In this document: positions 45,585 through 54,325 of the stretch, piece after piece | Numbering within the stretch: position 1 is the first letter of the stretch | How the letters are laid out: each line of letters begins with the position of its first letter | NCBI GenBank assembly: GCA_020832185.1 | Contig: JAFIFE010000021.1 | Location: 53,907 to 117,906, forward strand | Length of the DNA: 64,000 nt | Origin: Alkalibacterium sp. | Lineage (GTDB): Bacteria; Bacillota; Bacilli; Lactobacillales; Carnobacteriaceae_A | Reading direction: 5' to 3' | Position numbers and translations under genes: made by a program | Notes under the pieces: model-generated | What the model was told of the DNA's origin: nothing | The model's database searches: none | What the model saw: the letters and a program-made list of their open reading frames with translations, nothing else

Positions 45585-48500
45585 TTAAATCTGTTCGATT
45601 TGTTCATCGATATCCTGTAAATGAACAGAAACGAGTTTTGATACCCCTTGTTCTCTCATCGTTACACCGTATAAAGAATCTGCTTCTTCCATGGTTCCTT
45701 TGCGGTGAGTAATGACAATGAATTGTGTATCTGACGCAAATTCGTGCAGATATCGTCCAAAACGCGTCACGTTTGATTCATCAAGTGCCGCTTCCGCTTC
45801 ATCCAGGATACAGAATGGGATCGGACGGACTTGGATAATGGCAAACAGTAAAGATAATGCCGTTAATGCGCGCTCTCCACCAGATAGCAGACTCAGCGAC
45901 TGCAGTTTCTTCCCTGGCGGCTGTGCGACGATTTCAATACCTGATTCAAGCAGGTCATTTGGATCGGTCAAGCGCAGTTCCGCTTTCCCTCCACCAAACA
46001 TACGTGGAAAGACGATGGAGAACTGTTCTTTGACCAGGCTGAAGGTTTCTAAGAAGCGTTTCTTCACTTCTGTATCCATCTGGTCCATGGTGTCATACAG
46101 TTTTTCTTTCGCTTCCAGCAAGTCCTGCTGCTGAGTGGCCAGGAAGTTATGACGTTCTTCTACGCGTTCATATTCGTCAATCGACCCGATATTAACTGGG
46201 CCCAGTTCTTCGATGCCGCGTTTCAGCAGTTTCACACGTTTTTGTGTCTGTTCTCTGTCTAGTGTGTCCGGCTGATTCTTCTTCGCTTCTTCGTAACTGA
46301 TCGCATACTCTTCAGATAAATACTCCAGAAGATGGTCGATTGACACATCATAGCGTGAACTCTGAATATCGAGCTGGTTCTTTTCTTCTACCATATTTGA
46401 ACGCTTATCCTGAAGGTCACCGATCGTTTCTTCCAGTTCCGTGACGGCTTTATCCAGTTCGGTATGCGCCACTTTAAGTTCCTGTTCACTAGTGCGTAAC
46501 TCATCTGCCTCTGTATTCAAGCGCTGCAGACGAGCTTCCAGGTCTTCTTTAGACTCCAGTTCTTCCCCTTGTTCAAGCTGGGTAAGCTCGTCCTTGATCC
46601 GATGAATAGACTGCTGAGTCTGAGCGATTTGAGACTCGATACTGTCTTTTTTAGACCGAGTAGAAGCAAGTGCTTCACGTGCCTGGTTCCACTCTTCTAA
46701 AATGGCATCCCGTTCCCCTTCGATGCGCTCTTTCTGATCCTCTCTGTCTTCTTTTTCATTAGACAGCTGATCCATTTCGGCTTTGAGTTCACTTAATGAT
46801 TGGTCCGCTTTCTGACGTTTAGCCTGGACATCTGCTAACTGCTCAGTGAGTGACTGTTCTTCACTCGTTGATTCATTCATTTCAAAAAGCAGGCCTTTTT
46901 TCTCGCGTTCCAGACGGTTGACTGTCTCCGTCAGCTGAGTGACTTCATTTTCAAGTTGTTTTTCAGCTAAGCGTTTATCTTCACCGGTTGTACGCAGCTC
47001 TTCCAGTTTTGCTGAAAGCACAGTGCGCTGCTGCTCTTCAGACTGACTTTCTTCCTGCCTTAACGCTAACGTTTTTTCAAGTTCGTCGATTTCAATACGC
47101 AGGGCTTTCTCTTCTTTCTTCTGAGAAAATAGGTGCGCATTAGATGAGCGTTTGCCACCCCCACCAGTCATCGATCCACCGGCATTCATCACGTCTCCTT
47201 CAAGACTGACGACGCGGACATTATACTGCACTGCTTTTGCTATGGCATTCGCTGATTTCAAATCCTCCGCGACGATGGTTGACCCGAGAAGGTTCCCCAT
47301 AATCGGGGCGACTTTATCTTCATAATTAATCAAATCACTGGCGATCCCGACGAATCCTTCTGTACTGCTTGCCCGTTCAATGTAGGTATGTGAGACTGAG
47401 CGTTTTTTGATTGTCGTCAATGGCAGGAAGGTCGCCCGTCCGGCTTTTTTCTGTTTCAGATATTGGATCGAGTCGCGTCCCGCTTTTTCATCTTCAACGA
47501 TGACAAACTGACTCGCCGCCCCTAACACGATATCGATGGCTTCCGTAAATTTAACGGGCACATCCATCCTGTCAGCCACTGTTCCGACAATGCCCTCCAA
47601 CTGATCCTTAGCGGTCATGACGGCTTTAACACCAGCAAAGTACCCGGCATAGTTTTCCTGCATCTCAACCAGACTCTGCTGTTTTGCCTGAGAACGGTGA
47701 AGCTGCTGCTGGAGCTGACTGATGCGTGCCGCTTTTTGACGGTAGGTGCCGTTGATCTCATCAAGTGCCGCTTTCGTCGTCTTAAAGGACTGTACGAGCT
47801 CATCCAGATCAGCTTTTATTTGAGCCAGGTCTGTTTCTTTTTGAGTTAAGGCATGTTGTGTGTCAGCTAATTTCTCCGATACAGAGTCTACTGCACGGGT
47901 TTGTTTCTCTGACGACTGGGAAGACTGACTTAACTGTTTTGTTAAGTAAGTTTCCTCGTTTTTTAAAGATGTTTTCTGCTGCATGGCTTCAATGTAATCT
48001 GAACGCAGCGCTTCGATGGCTTCTTCTTTATTGCCCATCAAGCGTTTCAGCTGGTCTTCTTTCTGCTTGTAATCCGCTTTGAACTGACTGACTTGTTTCG
48101 TTTGAGAGGCATACGTCTCGTTAATAGAGGCCAGTTCAGTGTTCAGATCAGTTAAATGGGTTTCCTCTTTGGTCAGATTCCCCTGTTTTTCACTTAAAAA
48201 GGCATCCTGATGTTTCTCTTTCTCTTCAACTAATCGCAGATTCGCCTCTGTTCGCTCAATCTGTTTGATTGAATCGATGTGCTTCTCATGAATGTCGTCA
48301 CGTTTAGACTCGACCTCATGCAAAGCGTGCTTTTTCGTTTTGACTACTTGAGAGCTCGACTCAATCTGTTTAGCCAAAGCTTCAGCATTTTCTGAAAAAG
48401 TCTGTGCGCGCTCTTTATTGCCTTTCTGCTCAGACACATACTCATCGATCCGCATGACGGATAAGGCAATGTCCAGGTCAGTGAGTTCTTCCTTCTGCTT

Positions 48501-49148
48501 CACATAACTCTGTGCAATATCTTTCTGTTCTTTTAAGGGTTCCAGCTGAGCATTCAATTCATACAAAATATCCTGCACGCGGTCCAGATTGTCCTGTGTT
48601 TCAAACAGCTTGCGTTCAGCTTTCTGTTTCTGTGTTTTATACTTAAAGACCCCCGCAGCTTCTTCAAAAATAGCGCGTCTGTCTTCGGCTTTACTGTTGA
48701 AAATCGCTTCTACTTGTCCCTGTGAAATAATGGAAAACGATTCTTTTCCGAGTCCAGAGTCCATAAACAAATCCACGATATCTTTCATCCGCACATTTTC
48801 CTTGTTGATCAGGTAATCACTGTCACCGTTTCGATTGATGCGTCTGGTGATACTGACCTCTTCAAACTCCACAGGAAGAAAGCCATCCTGATTGTCCAGA
48901 ACCAGGGTGACTTCCGCAATATTTATTGATTTTCTCAGATCTGTCCCTGAAAAAATGACATCATGCATACGACCGCCTCGGAGCGTCTTAGCAGACTGCT
49001 CACCCATTACCCAGCGAATCGCTTCGATAATGTTTGATTTCCCACTTCCGTTAGGTCCGACGACCGCTGTGATTCCATCTGTAAAGTCCAGAACCGTTTT
49101 ATCGGCAAAAGACTTGAATCCTTTGATTTCTAATCGTTTTAACTGCAC
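45585..49148 (-). CDS. smc: Chromosome segregation ATPase SMC
   Basis: 1187 residues. Walker A GPNGSGKSN (31-39), long coiled coil, hinge (about 510-670, with YFAGVKAVMTA and GGSMTGGGGKRSSNAH), second coiled coil, then signature LSGGERALTALSLLFA and Walker B FCILDEAEAALDESN. It condenses the chromosome with ScpAB. Full length, no breaks. Confidence 0.98.
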   Translation of the reverse strand: MQLKRLEIKGFKSFADKTVLDFTDGITAVVGPNGSGKSNIIEAIRWVMGEQSAKTLRGGRMHDVIFSGTDLRKSINIAEVTLVLDNQDGFLPVEFEEVSITRRINRNGDSDYLINKENVRMKDIVDLFMDSGLGKESFSIISQGQVEAIFNSKAEDRRAIFEEAAGVFKYKTQKQKAERKLFETQDNLDRVQDILYELNAQLEPLKEQKDIAQSYVKQKEELTDLDIALSVMRIDEYVSEQKGNKERAQTFSENAEALAKQIESSSQVVKTKKHALHEVESKRDDIHEKHIDSIKQIERTEANLRLVEEKEKHQDAFLSEKQGNLTKEETHLTDLNTELASINETYASQTKQVSQFKADYKQKEDQLKRLMGNKEEAIEALRSDYIEAMQQKTSLKNEETYLTKQLSQSSQSSEKQTRAVDSVSEKLADTQHALTQKETDLAQIKADLDELVQSFKTTKAALDEINGTYRQKAARISQLQQQLHRSQAKQQSLVEMQENYAGYFAGVKAVMTAKDQLEGIVGTVADRMDVPVKFTEAIDIVLGAASQFVIVEDEKAGRDSIQYLKQKKAGRATFLPLTTIKKRSVSHTYIERASSTEGFVGIASDLINYEDKVAPIMGNLLGSTIVAEDLKSANAIAKAVQYNVRVVSLEGDVMNAGGSMTGGGGKRSSNAHLFSQKKEEKALRIEIDELEKTLALRQEESQSEEQQRTVLSAKLEELRTTGEDKRLAEKQLENEVTQLTETVNRLEREKKGLLFEMNESTSEEQSLTEQLADVQAKRQKADQSLSELKAEMDQLSNEKEDREDQKERIEGERDAILEEWNQAREALASTRSKKDSIESQIAQTQQSIHRIKDELTQLEQGEELESKEDLEARLQRLNTEADELRTSEQELKVAHTELDKAVTELEETIGDLQDKRSNMVEEKNQLDIQSSRYDVSIDHLLEYLSEEYAISYEEAKKNQPDTLDREQTQKRVKLLKRGIEELGPVNIGSIDEYERVEERHNFLATQQQDLLEAKEKLYDTMDQMDTEVKKRFLETFSLVKEQFSIVFPRMFGGGKAELRLTDPNDLLESGIEIVAQPPGKKLQSLSLLSGGERALTALSLLFAIIQVRPIPFCILDEAEAALDESNVTRFGRYLHEFASDTQFIVITHRKGTMEEADSLYGVTMREQGVSKLVSVHLQDIDEQIEQI

Positions 49149-49191
49149 GTGATCGTCTCTCCTTCATAGTATTCTCGTGTTTAATCGAACA

Positions 49192-49893
49192 CTACGATTC
49201 TTTCGCTTCTTCGAGCATCTTCATTGCGACTTTCGCAGCTGCCTGTTCTGCCGCTTTTTTTGATCGACCGACACCTTCACCGAATGAATCGCCTTCTACG
49301 CGAACTTCAACCACAAATTCCTTTTCGTGATCGGGTCCTCGTTTATCAACGACGGAGTATTCGATGGTCACTACGCCATTACGCTGGAGCAGTTCCTGTA
49401 AAGCTGTCTTATGATCCATCCCATGAGAGAAAGCACCGGAATCAATTTTTGGAAACAGTATGGCTTTGAGAATGTCTATAACCACATCCATGCCCTGGTC
49501 GACAAAGACAGCACCTATAAACGCTTCAAACACATCACATAAAAGTGACGGGCGCGTTCTGCCGTTCATCTGTTCTTCTCCTTTGCCTAAGCGGACATAA
49601 CTTTGTAACTGAAACTCTTTTGCCAGTTTCGCCAAGCTTTCCGCACGGACGATCGATGCACGCATACGTGTCAATTGCCCTTCAGGGTGTTCCGGGTATT
49701 TATGGTAGAGATAGTCTGATACTGTGAGTTCCAGTACCGCATCCCCTAGAAATTCAAGCCGTTCCAAATTTTTGATCTGCTGGTCACGATGATCATTCGC
49801 ATAGGATGAATGGGTAAACGCCTCAATGAGTACTGTTTCATCATTAAACGTCACGCCAAACTTATCTTTTACATGTTGAACCAATTTTTTCAT
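49192..49893 (-). CDS. rnc: Ribonuclease III
   Basis: 233 residues. Catalytic signature NLERLEFLGDAVLEL (about 42-56), second acidic site DVFEAFIGAVF, and a double-stranded RNA-binding domain at the C-terminus (DHKTALQELLQRNG and GRSKKAAEQAAAKVAMKML). It processes rRNA and structured mRNAs. First gene of the rnc-smc-HAD-ftsY-ylxM-ffh run. Confidence 0.98.
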   Translation of the reverse strand: MKKLVQHVKDKFGVTFNDETVLIEAFTHSSYANDHRDQQIKNLERLEFLGDAVLELTVSDYLYHKYPEHPEGQLTRMRASIVRAESLAKLAKEFQLQSYVRLGKGEEQMNGRTRPSLLCDVFEAFIGAVFVDQGMDVVIDILKAILFPKIDSGAFSHGMDHKTALQELLQRNGVVTIEYSVVDKRGPDHEKEFVVEVRVEGDSFGEGVGRSKKAAEQAAAKVAMKMLEEAKES

Positions 49894-50090
49894 TTAACCT
49901 TCACCTCCGATTGCCAATACCCCTCTAGTATACTTGATTTGATAGGGAAAATAAACATTTGAAGGCATTTTGAGGGTGAAATGAGTTAATTTGGATTAAA
50001 GCTTATATGTATGATGACCATACACCCATTTTAAAACTCTAAAACTCAGATTACCTCCATATTCAATATCAAATCGATTTGACTTAAAAA

Positions 50091-50135
50091 AAGGACTAAT
50101 ATTGTCCACCTTATTACAGAATATAGTATGTCCTT
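50091..50135 (+). promoter_or_regulatory. Possible operator and promoter region of the GH120 gene
   Basis: AAGGAC (50091-50096) and GTCCTT (50130-50135) form an inverted repeat, and a further GTCC at 50104 pairs locally with GGAC. The right half overlaps the proposed -35 of the promoter whose TATAAT is at 50152-50157. Confidence 0.35.
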
Positions 50136-50185
50136 CCCGCTTGTGAGTGCCTATAATAGGAATCAAATACAAGGAGGAATGTATA

Positions 50186-52108
50186 GTGGGAATTGAATAT
50201 CACGTATCAAAAAATGGATCGGATTTAAGTAAAGGAACAAAACAGGAGCCCTTCTTAACAATAAATCACGCGGCATCTGTTGCGATAGCTGGTGACCGTG
50301 TCGTTGTTCATGAAGGCGTTTACCGCGAATGGGTCAAGCCCAAGTTTCCTGGCTTAAGCAACCGCAGACGCATTACGTACAGTGCAGCTGAAGGTGAAAA
50401 AGTCGTCATTAAAGGATCTGAAGAAGTGAAAGACTGGGAAAAAGTTGACGGATCTGTCTGGAAAGCCGTTATCCCAAATGCGTTCTTTGGAGACTACAAC
50501 CCATTCAAGGAAGAACTCTATGGAGACTGGATCGTTGAAAATCCAGGCCGTCACCTTGGAGAAGTATATCTAAACGGCAAGTCATTTTATGAAGCTGAAA
50601 CAAAAGATGAAGTCACTAACCCCGTTACTGTAACGGAAGTGGTTGATGGATGGACGAGAAAAACGGTCCCTGCTCATGATCCTGAACAGACAAAATATGT
50701 CTGGTTCGCAGAAGTGGACGAAAACAATACAACAGTGTTTGCGAACTTCCATGAGTATGATCCTAACCAGGAACTGATTGAAGTCAACGCACGCAGATCG
50801 GTCTTTTATCCTGAAAAAACAGGCATTGATTATATCACAGTTAAAGGGTTCGAAATGGCTCAGGCCGCAACCCCATGGACACCCCCTACTGCTGATCAGC
50901 CGGGATTACTCGGACCGAACTGGGCTAAAGGCTGGATCATCGAAGACAATATCGTTCACGACTCAAAATGTAGTGGAATCAGTATCGGAAAAGAAGTCGG
51001 TACAGGTGACAACTACTACTCTAAACGTCAGGATAAACCCGGCTATCACTATCAGATCGAAACCGTCTTCGCAGCTGAAAAAGCGGGCTGGAGCAAAGAA
51101 AAAGTCGGCTCTCATGTGATCAGAAATAATAAAATTTATGACTGTGGTCAAAACGGAATTGTTGGTCACTTAGGCTGTATCTTCAGCGACATCTACAATA
51201 ACCATATTTTCAACATTGCGATCAAGCGTCAGTTTTACGGACACGAAATTGCCGGAATCAAATTGCATGCGGCTATCGATACACAGATCCATGACAACCG
51301 TATCCATGACTGTACCCTCGGAATCTGGCTGGACTGGCAGCTGCAAGGCACACGCGTGAGCAGAAATATCTTCTACCGCAACAACCGTGACTTGTTCGTT
51401 GAAGTCAGCAGTGGCCCGTTCCTTATCGACCACAACATCATGACCGCTGATTACGCACTAGACAATCACGCTCAAGGTGGCGCTTACGTCAACAACCTGA
51501 TCAGAGGGAAAATGGAGCACCGTAAGATGCTTGACCGTTCAACACCGTATCACGAAGCGCACAGCACAGATATCAAAGGGTTCTCCCCTGTTTATGGCGG
51601 AGATGACCGCTGGTACAATAACATCATCATTAGTGACGAAGGCCTTGAAGATGTGGGAACAGCACATTACAACGGCTACACAACATCTATGGAAGAGTAT
51701 ATCTATGACGTCCATCACCAGCCAGGCAGTGACCACGAGGCGTTCAACGTGGTTGAGCAACCTGTATACGTGAATAAGAATGCTTACCTGAATGGTGCAG
51801 TCCCATTTGATAAAGAAAAAGACAATCTGGTCTCTGATTTCAACCCTAAGATCAAAATCAGCGAAGAAGGCAATGACGTCTACCTGGAAATCACCCTTCC
51901 AGATGACTTTGAAACCCTTAAAGGTAGCGTCCACTCCACTCAGACACTTGAGCGCGTCAGACTGACAGATGTCGAGTTTGAAAATCCTGACGGCAGTGAT
52001 GTTGTCATCAACACGGACTTATTAGGAACAATCAAAGAAGGTCAAAGCGTCTTAGGACCTCTTTCGGACCTTAAAGGCGGCAAGAACCGAATCAAAGTTT
52101 GGGGATAG
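50186..52108 (+). CDS. GH120 beta-xylosidase
   Basis: Hydrolyses xylo-oligosaccharides from the non-reducing end, retaining mechanism. 640 residues from the GTG at 50186, with AAGGAGGAATGTATA before it. Length and sequence pattern match XylC of Thermoanaerobacterium saccharolyticum, the family founder, from memory. Right-handed beta-helix core with long shared blocks (ITVKGFEMAQAATPW, TADQPGLLGPNW, IVGHLG, HEIAGIKLHAAID). The expected nucleophile D383 (WLDW) and acid/base E406 (FVEVSSGP) are in place, one residue offset from D382/E405 of XylC. No signal peptide, so intracellular: substrate must be imported. No xylose or transporter gene adjoins it. Confidence 0.92.
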   Translation: MGIEYHVSKNGSDLSKGTKQEPFLTINHAASVAIAGDRVVVHEGVYREWVKPKFPGLSNRRRITYSAAEGEKVVIKGSEEVKDWEKVDGSVWKAVIPNAFFGDYNPFKEELYGDWIVENPGRHLGEVYLNGKSFYEAETKDEVTNPVTVTEVVDGWTRKTVPAHDPEQTKYVWFAEVDENNTTVFANFHEYDPNQELIEVNARRSVFYPEKTGIDYITVKGFEMAQAATPWTPPTADQPGLLGPNWAKGWIIEDNIVHDSKCSGISIGKEVGTGDNYYSKRQDKPGYHYQIETVFAAEKAGWSKEKVGSHVIRNNKIYDCGQNGIVGHLGCIFSDIYNNHIFNIAIKRQFYGHEIAGIKLHAAIDTQIHDNRIHDCTLGIWLDWQLQGTRVSRNIFYRNNRDLFVEVSSGPFLIDHNIMTADYALDNHAQGGAYVNNLIRGKMEHRKMLDRSTPYHEAHSTDIKGFSPVYGGDDRWYNNIIISDEGLEDVGTAHYNGYTTSMEEYIYDVHHQPGSDHEAFNVVEQPVYVNKNAYLNGAVPFDKEKDNLVSDFNPKIKISEEGNDVYLEITLPDDFETLKGSVHSTQTLERVRLTDVEFENPDGSDVVINTDLLGTIKEGQSVLGPLSDLKGGKNRIKVWG

Positions 52109-52140
52109 TCTTGAAGCACCTTAATTGAAAAAATACAATC

Positions 52141-52182
52141 AAAATGGCCCGCTCTCTAATATAATGAGAGCGGGCCATTTTT
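52141..52182. terminator. Terminator of the GH120 gene
   Basis: AAAATGGCCCGCTCTC pairs with GAGAGCGGGCCATTTT, followed by T. It also serves the converging small gene at 52196. Confidence 0.95.
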
Positions 52183-52195
52183 TAGAGTCAGGCAG

Positions 52196-52432
52196 TCATT
52201 GTTTAAATTCAAGCCCTTTTTCTTCAAGTGATTCTTTCAATGCCGGAAGTGATGCAGGGCCAATACCGTGAAGGGCCAGAATCTCTTTTTGAGTGTGCTC
52301 TGATAATTTTTGAACCGTATCTATGCCCTCCGCTAACAATGCGCTGCGTGTTGGAGAGGACAGCTTAAATAAAAAGCTGCTTTCCGGATTACTTTCCTGT
52401 TCACTATTATTCAATACGTCTTCATATCCCAC
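52196..52432 (-). CDS. Small helix-hairpin-helix protein (RpoA-CTD-like)
   Basis: About 78 residues. SSPTRSALLAEGIDTVQKLSEHTQKEILALHGIGPASLPALKESLE is the RNA polymerase alpha C-terminal domain-like HhH pattern, so nucleic-acid binding is likely. The start is uncertain: GTG at 52432 (or the TTG before it) follows AGGAAAGGGCG, while the ATG at 52474 has no ribosome site and adds basic residues unlike the family. Confidence 0.7.
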   Translation of the reverse strand: MGYEDVLNNSEQESNPESSFLFKLSSPTRSALLAEGIDTVQKLSEHTQKEILALHGIGPASLPALKESLEEKGLEFKQ

Positions 52433-52486
52433 CAAGAATCGCCCTTTCCTTTTAAGTATCTGTGTCCTTAACAACTAGTCAGGGTA

Positions 52487-53803
52487 TCATGAGTCATTGA
52501 GTTCAGAATGTTTTGAGATGACTTCATCTCTTAAAGCGATTTGTCTCTCAGCCAGCAGACTGAATGCCTGTTTAAGCGGCTTTTCCTTGGCCTTTTCAGA
52601 GTAAGCTGTCAGTTTCTCACTGTTCGTGTACAGATCACAGATCAAACCCAGCTCATTTTGAATCGATTTAAGTTTCTTCTTCGTTTTTTTCACTTCTTTA
52701 GAGGGAAGGATTTCTTTATAGCCTTTTGCCGCATAGCGCAGTTTCTTCGCCTGTTTTCTCACGTCATGAGCCGCTTCATGGTCAGAGTGATCGGCTTTTT
52801 TGAATGCTTTGAGCACTTTCTTCTTTCTGGAAGTGAAACGGTCATGAAGGTAAGCATCCCACTTCCCATCCGTCTGCTTGTCATCGTCAAATGTCAGTCG
52901 ACTGATTCTCTCTTCCGTTTCTGTGAGCATCTCTTCAAAGGCCGATACCATACTTTCTGTCAGACGTCTGCGCATCCACTTGCGCCGGTCATTGTGAAGG
53001 TACCTGAACACTTCAGCATAATTATCGATCAACCCTGGTTCTTCAAGTGCCCGTTCTCCGCAGGACTCGATCAGCACATCGGCTTCCCTTATCGGTTCTA
53101 ACCGCTGTGCGGCATCTTTAAGCAGCTCATTAAACTCATCGTAAGTGTCTGTGCCTATCAGGTGCTTGACGAAATGAAGCAAGGAACGCATTTTGCGCAT
53201 CGTCACTCTAAAACGGTGTGTGCGTTTTGGTGAATACGGGTTGTTTCGAAAGTGAGTATAGGCCTTTCTCATCGCAGCAAGCTGATCTGTTAAAACAGCT
53301 CTCAGGACTTCCGTTTCTTCATCGCTTTTTTTTTTCGATTTAGGGTCACCGGCCCAGACGAGTGTGCCTTTATGATGGTCGCCCTCAGTCAACTCTAGAA
53401 GGACCATTCCCCCTTTCTTGAAGGAATACTCAGATCCCGTCAGTTCTTCCACCCAATTTCCGAGAGTGGGTTCATGACCTACACAGACGACTCTTGTACC
53501 TGAGCTTAAATCAGAAAGCTCATCCATCAAGGCAGTGAAGTCTCCAGTCGCTATAAAGTCTTTTTTGTCTGGTTGACTCCATTCCATCTGATCAGATACT
53601 ATGTCAGCTGTTTGAACGGCTCGTTTCAACGGGCTGGTCCAGATAACAATCTCACCATCAGTTTTCAAGTCAGCCTTCATAGCATTAATGAACGCCTCGA
53701 ATGCTTCTTTCCCTTTAGACGTCAGTTTTCTCTTCGTGTCGTCTTTGTCAGCTGACCGTTTTTCAGCTTTCCCATGACGAATCAACAGTAATTCTAAAGA
53801 CAT
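52487..53803 (-). CDS. SixA-type phosphatase fused to CHAD domain
   Basis: 438 residues. N-terminal histidine phosphatase (about 1-155): LLIRHGKAEKR with the RHG histidine, TSPLKRAVQTA, and GHEPTLGNW with the second histidine. C-terminal CHAD helical-bundle domain (about 180-435): HRFRVTMRKMRSLLHFVKHLIG, HDVRKQAKKLRYAAKGYKEIL and basic helices, which in other proteins bind inorganic polyphosphate. Start at 53803 follows GAGGAGAG; the raw frame goes to 53884. Suggests a phosphohistidine or polyphosphate-linked phosphatase; substrate unknown. Confidence 0.88.
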   Translation of the reverse strand: MSLELLLIRHGKAEKRSADKDDTKRKLTSKGKEAFEAFINAMKADLKTDGEIVIWTSPLKRAVQTADIVSDQMEWSQPDKKDFIATGDFTALMDELSDLSSGTRVVCVGHEPTLGNWVEELTGSEYSFKKGGMVLLELTEGDHHKGTLVWAGDPKSKKKSDEETEVLRAVLTDQLAAMRKAYTHFRNNPYSPKRTHRFRVTMRKMRSLLHFVKHLIGTDTYDEFNELLKDAAQRLEPIREADVLIESCGERALEEPGLIDNYAEVFRYLHNDRRKWMRRRLTESMVSAFEEMLTETEERISRLTFDDDKQTDGKWDAYLHDRFTSRKKKVLKAFKKADHSDHEAAHDVRKQAKKLRYAAKGYKEILPSKEVKKTKKKLKSIQNELGLICDLYTNSEKLTAYSEKAKEKPLKQAFSLLAERQIALRDEVISKHSELNDS

Positions 53804-53893
53804 GACTATCTCTCCTCTATTGAAAACTTTTTCTGATTTCAGTATACCAAACCATGGTTTAAAAATAGATGGATAGACCTTCACTAACTAGAT

Positions 53894-53934
53894 AAAAACG
53901 ACTCTTCCTCACGATGAATGATAAGAAGAGCCGT
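53894..53934 (-). terminator. Terminator of the DUF427 gene
   Basis: ACGGCTCTTC pairs with GAAGAGTCGT (one mismatch), then TTTTATC on the minus strand. Confidence 0.85.
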
Positions 53935-53948
53935 TGCATTTAGTTAAG

Positions 53949-54227
53949 TTAGTCAGTGACCAGTTTCTTGTCAAAACAGATATGGCCGGCGATGTTTTTC
54001 GCTGCTTCTTTAGGTGTATCATAAGACCAGGCGCCATCTTCCATATACTCATCCCCAGTATCGATGTGATAATAAGTGGCGTCCCCTTTCCACGGGCACG
54101 TGTACTGCGTATCACTTTTAGTCAGGTATTCCATCTTCACATCTGTTCTTGGGAAATAATGATTCGTCTCCACGACCTCAGTGTTTTGACTTTCAGCCAG
54201 AACGACATCTTTGAATACAGCTTTCAT
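53949..54227 (-). CDS. DUF427 domain protein
   Basis: 92 residues. YFPRTDVKMEYLTKSDTQYTCPWKGDATYY is the DUF427 signature, a small beta fold of unknown function found widely. GGAGG precedes the ATG. Single gene between terminators. Confidence 0.93.
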   Translation of the reverse strand: MKAVFKDVVLAESQNTEVVETNHYFPRTDVKMEYLTKSDTQYTCPWKGDATYYHIDTGDEYMEDGAWSYDTPKEAAKNIAGHICFDKKLVTD

Positions 54228-54325
54228 TGGGTTTCCTCCTTCTAAAGGTTAAAACATTAAAAGAAAATAAAAACCATCGACTGACTTGATCTCACAGCTG
54301 CCTTGAAACAAGTTAAAGTAAGTGT

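Noticed and set aside
52541..53101. 186-codon plus-strand frame opposite the SixA-CHAD gene
   Set aside because: Antisense shadow with no start signal and unnatural amino-acid mix.
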